From: Sphingobacteriales bacterium
GTDB lineage: Bacteria > Bacteroidota > Bacteroidia > Chitinophagales > JADIYW01
Length of the DNA: 62,924 nucleotides
Direction of reading: 5' to 3'
NCBI GenBank assembly: GCA_016721245.1
Contig: JADKIQ010000013.1
Span: forward strand, 1 to 62,924
The first letter of the stretch is position 1. Each line of letters starts with the position of its first letter. The position numbers and the translations under genes were made by a program. The notes beneath the pieces are model-generated. The model made no database searches, had not been told where the DNA came from, and saw only the letters and a program-made list of their open reading frames with translations. Below are positions 48,775-59,800 of the stretch, one piece after another.

Positions 48775-50277
48775 CTATAATTTATAAATCGTTACCTCTT
48801 TATATTGCCCAATAGGTTTCCCAAATTCACTGCGCATTTCGCTGTATGCATCTTTTTCAATCAAAATAAAATATTTTGCACCTTTCCGTTTCATTTCGCC
48901 AATGCTTTCTGCAGTAAACCTGCCGGTATGAAATTCCGTAAACCCCGGCGTTTGTAAAGCACACAAGATTATCTGCGGACTGCCGTCTGTTGATACCACT
49001 ACATAATCCGTTTCTTTTATACCTATAGAACGTATATACGGAACTAATTCCTCATCCAGCAAATATTTATCTGCCGGATATAAATTTGCTTCTTCGTATC
49101 TTATCTGTAAATCTTTTTTTACATGCATGGCATTTGTAACCAATAACAATATTGCCGCCAATTTGAGCCAATTATAGTTTAACAGCTTTGGAAAAGTCTT
49201 TTTAATGAACAAAAACAGATTCAGGAACGAAAAAAGATACAACGAATAGAATAGAATGGTGTAATAGTCATGCACCAAAAACTGCAGATACCACAAGAGA
49301 TAATATAAAATACAAGCAATCAGCAAAAATAAAGAAGTCAGGCATACGTATTTGTTTCCTTTCCTGTATCCAAACGGCAGAAACAACAAGGAGGCCAGGA
49401 AAAGATAATTCGTTGGGGCGGCGAAAAATCGCAATGCCCATTCAGTTATCGTGCGCTTCAATATGTATGCTTTTTCATTACTTTCATACCAAATCGGATT
49501 AGTTTTATTCAGAAAGTAAATGTGTTCATTTATGTTATTATAGTGATTTGACCACCAATACCAGAAGCTATTTATTGCGATAACAAAAAACAGACAGATG
49601 AGTATTCCGGAAAATGGTATTTTCCTGTCAGAAGTATTGCGTATTGATAATATAATAACTGCCGCAAACGATGCCAGAAATAAAATCAGGTAGGTCATCT
49701 TCATCAGCCCTGACAAACAGAAAAAAAACATACTCACACATAAAACTATTTTTCTGTTACCGGTTCTGAAGTCCAGATAAAAACTAAATCCAATAAATGA
49801 AAAGGACAAGGCTGCAACATCCGGTATGCATGAACTGCCATAAAATACTAATGCCGGAGCTGTGAAAAATAATATGGCAATAAAGAAAGCCCAGAACAGG
49901 TCTTTTAAATAATATTTTGATATGCGGAATATTGCCAGTAATCCTGAAAAGAAAACCAACGCATACACTGTTTTTGAAATCCACCAATGAAACCCGAATA
50001 CGGAATACAGCATTGCTATGATATACTGAAGCACAGGAAATTCGCTAACCGCAAATCCATTACCATAGCTTCTGTTCAATATTTGCGGATGAAAGAAATC
50101 CAGTCCGTTTTTCCAGAAACACCAGGCAAAAGAGAGACTGTCTGTTTGCCGCCATATGTGTGTTCCTACAGGTGGTAAGCCCAATAATGTAAAATAGTCG
50201 TAATAGAAAAGCAAAAAAACTGCAAACACGAGGAAGAATAAGTAAGTGAATAATGAGTCGTATTTAGCTTTCTGCAT
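48775..50277 (-). CDS. Glycosyltransferase family 39-like membrane protein
   Basis: It has 500 residues and about 11 membrane helices. The first external loop has THIWRQTDSLSFAWCFWKNG, with the acidic residue in RQTD, followed by NRSYGNGFAVSEFPVLQY. This is the pattern of PMT/ArnT-like GT39 proteins in Bacteroidota. The C-terminal 120 residues are soluble. With the PIG-V-like and flippase genes it likely builds or decorates a surface glycan or glycoprotein. Confidence 0.8.
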   Translation of the reverse strand: MQKAKYDSLFTYLFFLVFAVFLLFYYDYFTLLGLPPVGTHIWRQTDSLSFAWCFWKNGLDFFHPQILNRSYGNGFAVSEFPVLQYIIAMLYSVFGFHWWISKTVYALVFFSGLLAIFRISKYYLKDLFWAFFIAILFFTAPALVFYGSSCIPDVAALSFSFIGFSFYLDFRTGNRKIVLCVSMFFFCLSGLMKMTYLILFLASFAAVIILSIRNTSDRKIPFSGILICLFFVIAINSFWYWWSNHYNNINEHIYFLNKTNPIWYESNEKAYILKRTITEWALRFFAAPTNYLFLASLLFLPFGYRKGNKYVCLTSLFLLIACILYYLLWYLQFLVHDYYTILFYSLYLFSFLNLFLFIKKTFPKLLNYNWLKLAAILLLVTNAMHVKKDLQIRYEEANLYPADKYLLDEELVPYIRSIGIKETDYVVVSTDGSPQIILCALQTPGFTEFHTGRFTAESIGEMKRKGAKYFILIEKDAYSEMRSEFGKPIGQYKEVTIYKL

Positions 50278-50295
50278 AATTTTTATTCTTGCTCG

Positions 50296-51207
50296 TTAAT
50301 GATTTCCATATCGTTTCTCTCCTGCAGTAATATTGACTGGCAACACATTTTGTTTGGGCGGCAGCGGACAAGTAGCAAAATCTGTAAATGCACAGGGCGG
50401 ATTGACCGCTTTATTAAAATCTAAATTTAATTTACCATTTTTATCCGGCTTAGGGACTGTTAAGAAACGGCCTGTATAATAGGTTTCCGAATTGTTGGTT
50501 TCGTCTGCAAAAATGATAAACAAATTTTCGTCTTCGTCCAAAGCATCTAATGTATACTGTTTGCCATTTATAGAAAACTTGAGTTTACCCGCACTTGCCT
50601 GATTACTTACATTGCCTAAAATATTGGTAATTTCAATTGAATCTTTTATAGTAGTATCTAATATTGTCTCCACTTTCCAGTGTGCGTCTATCGGGTAAGT
50701 GGGAACATCTGTGAACTTCTTAAGATTCTCGTGCTCCAAATCGCGTAAGCGTAAATAAAAATCATTACCTCGTTTTATGATATGCCAATTTAATGACTGA
50801 TGATACAACACTACAGGGTCTGCCGTATCATTTGTATATACTAATTGCTTGCTAACACGCTCCTTTTGGGCATTCCATACTTCAACACCATTCCTTATTT
50901 CAATGCTTACCGTATTATCCTTTACTAGGATATTTCCAATATTTTTTGCACTCTTTCCTTTTGGAAAAACAATGGTATTTTTTCTACCGGAACCAATGGT
51001 ATTGCTTCCTTCGTGCAATAAAAACCTGCCTGCTAAGTTCAGCCAGCCTTCTTCTTTCTTAAGATTGCTAATCCGTTTTTGATGAAACGTTTTTATTTCA
51101 TTCACATACACACTATCTGTTGTTTGTGCTGCATTTTGTTTGTTTAGTGCTAACAACATCAAAAGTAATATCGGATAAATTATATGCTTATTTTGATTCT
51201 TAAACAT
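50296..51207 (-). CDS. DUF1684 family secreted protein
   Basis: Its 303 residues begin with a signal peptide (IIYPILLLMLLALNKQNAAQ). The DUF1684 pattern is complete: KKEEGWLNLAGRFLLHEGSN, GSGRKNTIVFPKG, GRFLTVPKPDKNGKLNLDFN, and NPPCAFTDFATCPLPPKQN followed by LPVNITAGEK. The two Cys of the last motif are conserved. The function of the family is not established. It starts five bases after the trans-sulfuration gene's stop on the same strand. Confidence 0.9.
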   Translation of the reverse strand: MFKNQNKHIIYPILLLMLLALNKQNAAQTTDSVYVNEIKTFHQKRISNLKKEEGWLNLAGRFLLHEGSNTIGSGRKNTIVFPKGKSAKNIGNILVKDNTVSIEIRNGVEVWNAQKERVSKQLVYTNDTADPVVLYHQSLNWHIIKRGNDFYLRLRDLEHENLKKFTDVPTYPIDAHWKVETILDTTIKDSIEITNILGNVSNQASAGKLKFSINGKQYTLDALDEDENLFIIFADETNNSETYYTGRFLTVPKPDKNGKLNLDFNKAVNPPCAFTDFATCPLPPKQNVLPVNITAGEKRYGNH

Positions 51208-51212
51208 TCCTG

Positions 51213-52388
51213 TTATTTACTCTTTTCCAGTGCCTGTTGTATATCTGCCTTAATGTCGTCAATGTGTTCTAATCCAACGGAAACACGAACCGTACCTCCG
51301 AAAATACCAGCGGCTTCTCTTACGCTTTCCTCTATTTTAGAATGGGTGGTGGACGCCGGATGCGTGGCTATGGTTCTGCAATCGCCCAGATTGGCAGTAT
51401 GTGAAAACATTTCCAATGCATCTAAAAACTTGCGACCGCGCTCAATACCACCTTTTACAATAAAAGTTACCACACCACCGCCTTGCGACATTTGTTTTTT
51501 CGCTAATTCATATTGCGGATGTGAAGGCAAGAACGGATATTTCACGTCTTCGATTTCATCATTTGTTTCCAGCCAGTGCGCCAGTGCCAGCGCATTCTCG
51601 CAATGTCTGTCCATACGCACATGCAGTGTTTCCAGACTTTTTGACAAGACCCATGCATTGAACGGTGACATGGCAGGTCCGGTTTGTCTGCAAAACGCAC
51701 GCACTTCTTTTATAATCTCTTTGTTACCTAAAACAATTCCGCCACACACTCTTCCCTGTCCGTCAATAAATTTGGTAGCAGAATGGGTGATGATGTCCGC
51801 CCCGTATTGTGCAGGTGTCTGCAGATAGGGCGTTGCGAAGCAATTATCAACGTTCACCAATAAATTATGCTTTTTTCCAAGTTGACATAAAAACTCCAGA
51901 TCTATCAGCACTAATCCCGGATTAGAAGGTGTTTCTGCAAACAACATTTTAGTGTTCGGTTGTATCATGCTTTCCCAGGTTTCGGGTTTGTTGATATCGT
52001 AAAAAGAATATTCAATGCCCCATTTTGGCAGGTATTCTTTAATAATTCTGGTGGAGGAGGCAAACAAAGCAGAAGATGCTAAAATATGGTCTCCCTGTTT
52101 TAAGAAGGTCATTATGGAAGCGAATACCGCCGCCATGCCGGTGGCAGTGCCGAAGCCATCTTCCGTGCCTTCCAGCACACACATTTTATCTACAAACTCG
52201 TTGACATTCGGATTGGAAAATCGTGAATAAATATTATCTACATATTCATCGGCAAATAAGGCACGCGCTTGTTCCGCATCTTCAAAAGTAAAAGAAGAAG
52301 TGAGATATAAGGGAACGCTGTGTTCACGAAACGCCTGCTCGTGCTGTGTACGGATGGCGTTGGTAGCGAAGTTGGTGTATTTTTTCAT
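51213..52388 (-). CDS. metZ: Trans-sulfuration PLP enzyme, O-succinylhomoserine sulfhydrylase-like
   Basis: 391 residues from the ATG at 52388 (MKKYTNFATNAIRTQHEQAF). The frame runs to 52424, but the extension has no family match. The Cys/Met-metabolism PLP fold is clear: TATGMAAVFASIMTFLKQGD, the aldimine Asp in VNVDNCFATPYLQTP, and the PLP Lys206 in HSATKFIDGQGRVCGG. The sequence is closest to MetZ-type enzymes that make homocysteine from O-succinylhomoserine and sulfide. Cystathionine gamma-synthase or methionine gamma-lyase activity cannot be excluded. Confidence 0.85.
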   Translation of the reverse strand: MKKYTNFATNAIRTQHEQAFREHSVPLYLTSSFTFEDAEQARALFADEYVDNIYSRFSNPNVNEFVDKMCVLEGTEDGFGTATGMAAVFASIMTFLKQGDHILASSALFASSTRIIKEYLPKWGIEYSFYDINKPETWESMIQPNTKMLFAETPSNPGLVLIDLEFLCQLGKKHNLLVNVDNCFATPYLQTPAQYGADIITHSATKFIDGQGRVCGGIVLGNKEIIKEVRAFCRQTGPAMSPFNAWVLSKSLETLHVRMDRHCENALALAHWLETNDEIEDVKYPFLPSHPQYELAKKQMSQGGGVVTFIVKGGIERGRKFLDALEMFSHTANLGDCRTIATHPASTTHSKIEESVREAAGIFGGTVRVSVGLEHIDDIKADIQQALEKSK

Positions 52389-52411
52389 TGATGAGATGTT
52401 TAGATTAACAG

Positions 52412-52467
52412 AGCCAAGAATCAAGACTTTATTGTCTATATATATTGACCCTAAAAGTCTTGTGGCT
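52412..52467 (-). promoter_or_regulatory. Stem-loop between osmC and the trans-sulfuration gene
   Basis: On the minus strand AGCCA plus CAAGACTTT (from 52467) pairs with AAAGTCTTG and, after a five-base bulge, TGGCT (to 52412): 14 pairs around a 23-nt AT-rich loop. It starts at the osmC stop codon and ends 24 bases before the next start. There is no T run, so it is not a normal terminator. Confidence 0.5.
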
Positions 52468-52879
52468 AATTTATAATTTCAAAACTATGTGTAATGTCTG
52501 CCGTTTTATTCAGCATATGTGTTACACTGCAATATTTATCCATCGATAAATTAATGGCTTTTTCAACGTTTTCTTTTTTTAGATTTCCTTCTAAAATGTA
52601 GTGGATATGAATTTTAGTAAATACCATCGGGTGTTCTTTGGCTCTTTCCGCTTCTACCGATACTTTGTAACTTTTCACCTCTTCCCGCATTTTTGCCAGC
52701 ATTGATAGCATATCCATACTGGTGCAGCCGCCTAATGCCATTAATACCATCTGCATAGGCCGTGCGCCTAAGTCTTCGCCGCCAATTTCGGGTGAACCAT
52801 CCATATGTACAACAACCCCTTGTTCGTTCTTTGCTTCGAGGTGTACTTTATTATTAACTCTTTCTATTTCAACCTTCAT
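52466..52879 (-). CDS. OsmC family protein
   Basis: It has 137 residues. The two redox Cys are Cys52 in ALGGCTSMDM and Cys117 in SMDKYCSVTHML, in the spacing of OsmC/Ohr-type thiol peroxidases. The N-terminal VHMDGSPEIGGEDLGARPMQ is typical of the YhfA-like branch. It lies upstream of the trans-sulfuration gene on the same strand, separated by a hairpin. Confidence 0.92.
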   Translation of the reverse strand: MKVEIERVNNKVHLEAKNEQGVVVHMDGSPEIGGEDLGARPMQMVLMALGGCTSMDMLSMLAKMREEVKSYKVSVEAERAKEHPMVFTKIHIHYILEGNLKKENVEKAINLSMDKYCSVTHMLNKTADITHSFEIIN

Positions 52880-52887
52880 GTTATAAA

Positions 52888-52920
52888 GTTATAGGTTATT
52901 AGTTATTTGTTATAAGCTAA
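52888..52920 (-). repeat. Spacer repeat of TTATAACTT/AATAACTA type
   Basis: The plus strand reads TTATAGGTTATTAGTTATTT then GTTATAAGC: three or four degenerate GTTATnnG units ahead of osmC. No other structure is seen. Confidence 0.4.
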
Positions 52921-52944
52921 TGGTGTTTTTTTACTGTTAAGTAC

Positions 52945-52977
52945 AAAAAAAGCTGTCCGCCAATTGGCGGACAGCTT
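52945..52977 (-). terminator. Terminator after the outer-membrane barrel gene
   Basis: A perfect 12-bp GC-rich stem with an AATT centre (palindrome 52950-52977; arm AAGCTGTCCGCC) is followed on the minus strand by T7. It lies 30 bases after the barrel gene's stop. Confidence 0.9.
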
Positions 52978-53006
52978 CATTCTCATGGTTATAAGAATTG
53001 TATTAT

Positions 53007-53726
53007 TTAGATTTTAAACAACGCATAAACGATTGCGTTTGTGTGGAATACTTTTTTATTCTCAACGAATGGACCAAAGTCAAATTTTGGGTTTGTAAAG
53101 TCAACAAGTCCTTGCTGAACGCGTGCACCTGCACCAAAACCACTTTTTGAAACAAACTCAAAACCCACATTCACTCCTGCGTCATAAGGTCTGAATGGAC
53201 GATTTCCATTTGCGTCCTTGTCATTATTATCTTTTAATACATTGTTCACTCTTTCATCCTGATCAACTAGTATTGCATTGTTAGTTTTGAAATCGACTTT
53301 TAATCTTGATTGAACGTTGAATGCATAAGACGCAAATCCACCTACGTTAAAATTGAATATTTTTTTCTTTCCGATATAGAATTTAGCAATTACCGGTACT
53401 TCTACTGAATGAAAATTATATCTGAAGAAAGATCTGTTTAAATTTGGATCTTCCAATTTTTGCTGTGTTCCTCTATTGGCATAGTTCACACCAATTTCAA
53501 AACCGAATACTTTCGGAGTTCTGTATTCGTAATTGAAACCAAAAACGCCACCAGGTTTAATGGTATTTTTACTATTATCAAAACGAGAATCTTTTTGTAG
53601 TCCCATTGTGTTTAAAGAAAAGCCAGCCGTAAAGCCTACCAGGTTTTTCTTTTCTGAAATATCTCTCGCAAATGTATTTGCCAGCGAGATGCTTGTAATG
53701 GTTAAAATCAATAATGTCTTCTTCAT
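53007..53726 (-). CDS. Outer-membrane beta-barrel protein (porin-like, PF13568 type)
   Basis: Its 239 residues begin with a signal peptide (MKKTLLILTITSISLANTFA). Alternating hydrophobic strands (VGFTAGFSLNTMG, FGFEIGVNYANRG, FHSVEVPVIAKFYIG, NFNVGGFASYAFN, AGVNVGFEFVSKSGFGAGAR) and the terminal Phe-Lys-Ile (VYALFKI) fit an eight-stranded barrel of the OMP_b-brl_2 family. A loop rich in Asp, Asn and Lys (about 165-180) is likely exposed. It has its own promoter and terminator. Confidence 0.88.
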   Translation of the reverse strand: MKKTLLILTITSISLANTFARDISEKKNLVGFTAGFSLNTMGLQKDSRFDNSKNTIKPGGVFGFNYEYRTPKVFGFEIGVNYANRGTQQKLEDPNLNRSFFRYNFHSVEVPVIAKFYIGKKKIFNFNVGGFASYAFNVQSRLKVDFKTNNAILVDQDERVNNVLKDNNDKDANGNRPFRPYDAGVNVGFEFVSKSGFGAGARVQQGLVDFTNPKFDFGPFVENKKVFHTNAIVYALFKI

Positions 53727-53759
53727 ATAATCTGTTTTAATTTGTTTGTTTTATGGTGT

Positions 53760-53779
53760 CAAATGTAGTACCAAAGGTA
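53760..53779 (-). promoter_or_regulatory. Twin -7 elements of the barrel gene
   Basis: TACCTTTG (53772-53779) and TACATTTG (53760-53767) both match TAnnTTTG. A TTC at 19 bases upstream of the second is the only -33-like box. Both lie about 35-55 bases before the start codon. Confidence 0.5.
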
Positions 53780-53840
53780 GTTAAGAGAAAGTTATTTGTA
53801 TAAAATACTTAGTATTCGGTAGTTCCTAGTGAGTATCTGG

Positions 53841-56800
53841 TTACTTCTTCACTATGGTTACCCGTTCTCCTTTGGAATGCGATTTAAATTCCGGTGCATA
53901 CATACTTTCTATCAGCGTTATTCCGTTGGAGAAATTACCGGCAATAGTAGCACGTACAGAATACTCAAAAACATACACTCCTTTCTGCACCCAGTCCATA
54001 AAGAAATGGGTCGCCACATCTTTTGTACTTTCATAATATCCCAAACCATCCTGATATTTATATTGCGACAACACATTGACCGGTTCAAAACCCGCAGCAC
54101 GCATGTCTTTCATGTGTACATATTCCAGATTACGATCGGTGCGCAACTCAACACGTACTTTTACTTCGTCGCCTACCTGTAAAGGTGTTTTGTCTGTAAT
54201 TTCTGTCAGCTTTTTGCCTTCATTCGTATTCTCTACTTTGAATAATTTTTTGCTCAACTTCAATGCTGTTGTTGCACCGGTAATTTTATCCAAATCTTCA
54301 AAATACTGCCAGTATACTGCTCCGTAAGCCGGACCTTTATCCGTTTTTTTCAGTTCAATTTTTGCCATTTCCGGTTTAATATTGTCACCGGTCCATTTAA
54401 CTTTGTAATAGCCGGTACCCGGTTCTACGGTGGCATTTAATTTTACAGGATCAATCACCTGATTATTCATTTTCACTTCTACCAACTTATCTGATTTTGT
54501 CCAGTCTTTTCCCTGCAATAATAAGGCGTAACATGCTTCAGCTGTTGCTTTGGTAGATTTCCAGGAAGTAGTTTGTTTTTGTTTCAGCAACCACACTTTC
54601 ATTTCATCCACTGATTTATTATCATTGGCCACTTCGTGGAAAGCTTCAATCAGCAAGGCCTGTGTTTCCACCGGAGCCTGATACCAGTACCAGCCACCTG
54701 TTTCATTGGCTTTCCAGTACATGCCGAGTTCTTCGCTGCTGATAGCATTTTGTTTCAGGTATACAATGATTTTATCCGCCGTTGATTTTTCTTTGTTGCG
54801 CTGCAAGGTCAAAGCAATCATTCCTTTGGAATATAAATCCTGATTCAGCCAGTTATCTTTTTCCTGTTTTAAGAAATAACCATAGGCTTCCTGATTTTGT
54901 TTTTCCACTTTATAATCGAAAAATGAACGCGCATATAAGGCATGAATATTATCGTAGTACAGATGATTATTTTTCAGGTAATCTTTATCGTACTTTTTAA
55001 TACTCACCAAATCTTCCGTTAATCTGTCATCTAAATATGCCACTGCTTTGCGCAGCATTTCATCTATTTTAGTTTTATTGTTTATATCAATCACATTCAG
55101 TTTTGCAAGATGTCCCATTCCGGCAACAATATGCTGGGTGATATAGCGGTTATCCGGCATTCCGGGAAACCAGGTGAAGCCGCCGTTGGGTGTCTGCATC
55201 TGCAACAATTTATCAAATGCACGTTGTTGTTCGTCTGCCATTTTCGTTAAATCAAACAGCAAGGCAATACGTTTTTTCTGTTCCGTTTCGTTTTGTGCAT
55301 CTCGTACCCAGGGTGTTTCTTCTAACAACACAGATTTCAAATCCTGATTCTTTTCTAAGTTAGAAAGCAGCGCATCCGTGTTTTTCCATTTGTCAAAAAT
55401 CGTTTTGATTTTAGGGTTTTGATTAGCAATGTAAGATGCTAAGGTGTTTGCATAATAACGCGAGAATAATTGCTCCGCACATTCATACGGATATTCCATC
55501 ATATACGGCAAAGCCTGAACTGCATACCAGACCGGCTGTGAAGACATTTCCAGCGTCAGGTTATAGTTTTTAAGTGTGGTGGATTTATTCTTCAATAATT
55601 TATCAAACGTAAACGATTTTTTACTTTCTCCCCGCACCCACAACGGCAGTGTTTCTGTTACCATCATTCTATTAGGCAATACAATTAAAGAAGCCTGTTC
55701 ACCATCACTGAAATCGCCTGCCTGTGCTGTTACTTTGTAGGTAATAGCATCAATGCCTGTCGGTATTTTCAGTGTCCAACTGATCGCTGTATTTTTGCCT
55801 TTTTCAACAGAGAAGTCACGTTCACCAACAGTGTTTAATTTTCCGTGTGCCGCTTCCATAATCACATACGTAATTTCTTTCATGGAGGCAGCATCGTATA
55901 ATACTAAATCTGCTTTACCGCTTAAATCTTTATCTGATAAATTGGAGATTTTTGTGGTGAATTCCAGTTTATCCCCTTCGCGTAAAAAGCGCGGCGCATT
56001 GGGTGTTACCATTAATTCTTTCTGAGTAACGATAGATTTGGTGAAATACTGATACTTCAGATCTTTGGTATGTGCCAGTCCAAGGAAATTCCATTTGGTT
56101 AAAGCTTCCGGCATCTGGAAATTTAAAATGACATTTCCTTCTGCGTCTGTTTGTAACTGTGGTAAGAAAAATGCCGTTTCGTTTAAATTAACGCGCGGTG
56201 AAACTTCCGGTTTTTTGGGTGCTTTTAAAGAAACAGAATCTGCGACATTGTCTGCTCGTTTTTCTTCTTCTCTTGTTTTTATTTGACTTGTAGCACCAGC
56301 CTGACCGGTGGCTACACTTTCAGATTTAGCTGCTGCCATATCTGCCTGCGCTTCCAGCATTTCTGCTTTCGGTGACGGTGCCGATTTTGAAATTACACCA
56401 TAACCAATTTTATTAAAATAAAACCTGCTGTAACCACCCAAACTCAATCCAAATAAATTGATATCATCATAGCCGTGTGATACATAATCTTTTGCTGCAT
56501 TCCAGTTTTTAGAAGTATATAAATTACTGTTTCTGATACCAAATGCATCACTGCCATAAGTGCCGATATAGCCATTGTAATAGGATTGTCCTAAATAGAA
56601 ATTAAAACTGTGCGGCAAAAAAGCATCCAAAGAAGCATCATACATGGTAGCTAATAATTCACTCGCTACTTTCTCTTTATTCGCTCCGGAAATTTTTAAT
56701 TTCCATTGTTCTTTTTGCCCAGGCAACAATTTATCCCTGAACGTTATCCATTCAATTTTCAGGCTTTTATCTTCATATGGCACTGTAATATATTGACTAC

Positions 56801-59800
56801 CTGTATAACTTCTGTTTTTATTTACAATCACATAATTAATTTCGATACCGCCTTTATATTCTTCTTTTACGGGAATAGAAAACGTTTTAATTTCATTATT
56901 CAGTTGTACCGTTTTCTTTTCGATAATTTTTCCTTTAAAGGCTGTTTCGATGATGGCATACCCATTTTGCATGGAAGAACCAATTTGATAATTCACCGTT
57001 TCGCCCGGTTTTGCTGTGGTTTTGTCTAATTTAAAATACGCAAACGATTTTGGGTTGGGTGTTTTATCGTTAACGGAAGAAGACGCAACTGTTTTCTTAA
57101 ATTCAATCGGGTTGCCGTTTTTATCCTTGCAGGAAAACTCAATTATATACGCACCACTCGGCAATGAATTGGGGGTCAAAATTATTTCCGTTTGTTTTCC
57201 TGTGTTGAACGAATAACTGTTTACCAGATTTCCTTTTTGCCAGTTGTTCATCAAATCTTCTTTGTCGTAGATTTCGTAAGGGAATAATTTATCGTGTTCT
57301 GCTTTTGTTAAGCTGAATTTATCCGGCTCACTCCAAAGTCTTGCTTTCTTTGGGTTTTGCGGCTCCGTTAAATCATAAATTTTTACGGTAACATCTGTCG
57401 GTTCCGCTTGTCCGTTTAGATTATTGGTTGACACAGTAATCTTATTCTCCTTGCTGTTATCGATATTTTCATCCACATACAAATTTGCTTCAATCGCCAA
57501 ATAACCTACACGCACAGTAGTGGTGGTGGAATGTGTTTCTCCGTTAATGTCTACCACATCAGCTGTTACTTCGTAATTAAAGTAGGGTTTGAATTCTTTT
57601 GAAATAGTTAAATCAGGAATGGCAGAAAAATCAATCGTGAAGTTTCCGTTGTCATCTGTTTTAGTCACACCATTCGTAATAATTTTTTCGTTGCTTGCAG
57701 GAAACCAGGGTCTACGCCAACCCCACCAGCACCACACAGGAAACTCCGCCACGCGACGCACGGTGTATTTTACTTCCGCATTGTCGATATTTGCACCGGC
57801 ATACGAAACGGCTTTTCCCGTTACACTTACCTTATCATTTAAATTGTATGATTTTTTAACCGGTTCAAAACTCACTTCAAACTTAGGGCGTTTGTATTCT
57901 TCTACCTGTACATTTACCGCACCAAAATTTGTTTCCAGTGTCATGTTGCCCATTAAGCCTGCTGTTGGCGACGTGAACGTTCCGGTGAAAGAACCAAATT
58001 CATTCGTCGTAAATTCCTGCGTTTTAATATCCTGGTAATTGACGTCTTTAAAAATGACATTTACTTTTTCATTGGGTAAAATCTTATAATCATCGCCCGT
58101 TCGCTGAGTGGCAATACCTTTAACATAAATAGTTTGACCGGGACGGTAAATGCTTCTGTCGGTGAACAGATGTACTTGTTTTTGTGATGGTGCTGTTTCA
58201 TTTTGCGGATAAAAGTATTTGTAATACGATTGTTCGCCCGGTAAAAAATCATCTTTATAGAAAATTTCTACCTGAAAATTTTCATTGGAATAATAGCTGG
58301 TATTTTGCTTGCTGATTTTTTTAGAAACATATCCCGTTGCATCAGAGGTTGCGCTTCCCAGCTCCGTGCGAATATATTTTCGTTGTTTATAATCGTAGGT
58401 ATTTCTGTAAAATTTAACCGTGGCATTTTGCAATGGCTGTCCGTCATTTCTGTTTAATACATACAACTCAAAATTTTCATTATTGCTGCTGTTTTTAGTA
58501 ACATAACTGATTTGTGAAGCAAACAAAGTTGAAACGGCTACCGCTTCTTTGCCTGTTAGCACCGTAAAATTGGGGTTGGTGGAAACCAACACAGCATAAA
58601 ATCCTTTTTTGATACCGTCTATTTTTATTTCTGTGGAATGGTCGAGGTAATCATCAGTAAACGGCAAAGCCTGATTCCATGTTCTTACAGGTTTAATGGC
58701 ATTCAGGCGTTTAATAATATCATCCTGTGTTTCATTATTATTAATCGAGAAAATTTTGTCCTTATCCTTGTAGTTTAGTGGAACAATTTTCAGGTATATT
58801 TTAGTAATGTTTTTATAACTGACCAATGCTTTAAAGGCATCATCCGGAACCACCGTTTCTTCTGTGCTGAGCGATAAATTTTTGAAAAAGATAGATTCTT
58901 TTAAAGCCGTACAGTTTTTTGCACCTTCAGATAAAGGATAATTTTTGATGGTTTCATCGCAAACAGCCAGTGCCTCTTTTACCGTAAACTTATTCTTTGT
59001 ATTTTCTTCCTGTGCTTTCTGGTTGATGTAATTCGCGATTTCATAATTAATGATAGCTCCAACATTACATTTTGAATACTCAGTCTTTAGTCGTTTCAAA
59101 GCTTCATAATACAAAGCTTCATTGTCATCTTTGTTGAAATAATGTTCTTTTACAAATTGTATTCGTTTTAAATCCGCATCTGCCAATGCGTCCAGATTGT
59201 TTTTATCCTTCAGGCGAAAGGCTAGTAAATCCTGATAAATCTTTAAGGCATTATAATCCTGTGCGTTTTTATCCGCATCATTCAGTTGGATGCTTACAAA
59301 ATCATTTGCCGTTCCGAAATATTTTTTATCATCGATAGAAAATGCATTGGATGGTTCTGACAGATTACTTTTGTCATTATTAAAATAATCTATTGCACGG
59401 TTCGCCAGTAAATCATACAAGGTCGGTCGAAAAACCGTTGAACCTTTTTCCTGCTCCAGAATGGGTGCAAAATTATCCAATTTGGTTTGCTGCAACAGTG
59501 CTTTATTTTCCACCGATGCCACATAATATGAATTGATTTCCTTGAACAGTGTTTTCAAATCCCAGGTGCGAAAATCATCACTTTGTTTGATATCCGTTTC
59601 CGTTCTGTTGGAAAATTTCCAGGTGTTTTCATTAAAATACTGAAAATACAATTCTCCTAAAATACTTTGTAAAACTGCTTTATCCGCTCCTTCTGATTTC
59701 TGAATCTCTGCTTTTAAATCATTTACAATTTTCAATTCAGATTCTTCTTCCAGCGTCATGGTATATTTGTATTTGTACAATAATGCCTTTACCGTTTGTG

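Noticed and set aside
52389..52465. SAM riboswitch ahead of the trans-sulfuration gene
   Set aside because: Only a simple bulged hairpin is present; the conserved core sequences and pseudoknot of the SAM-I and SAM-II classes are not visible.
53841..53870. Terminator after the macroglobulin
   Set aside because: Only a 6-bp AT-only hairpin is found past the stop (near 53805-53820), too weak to call.
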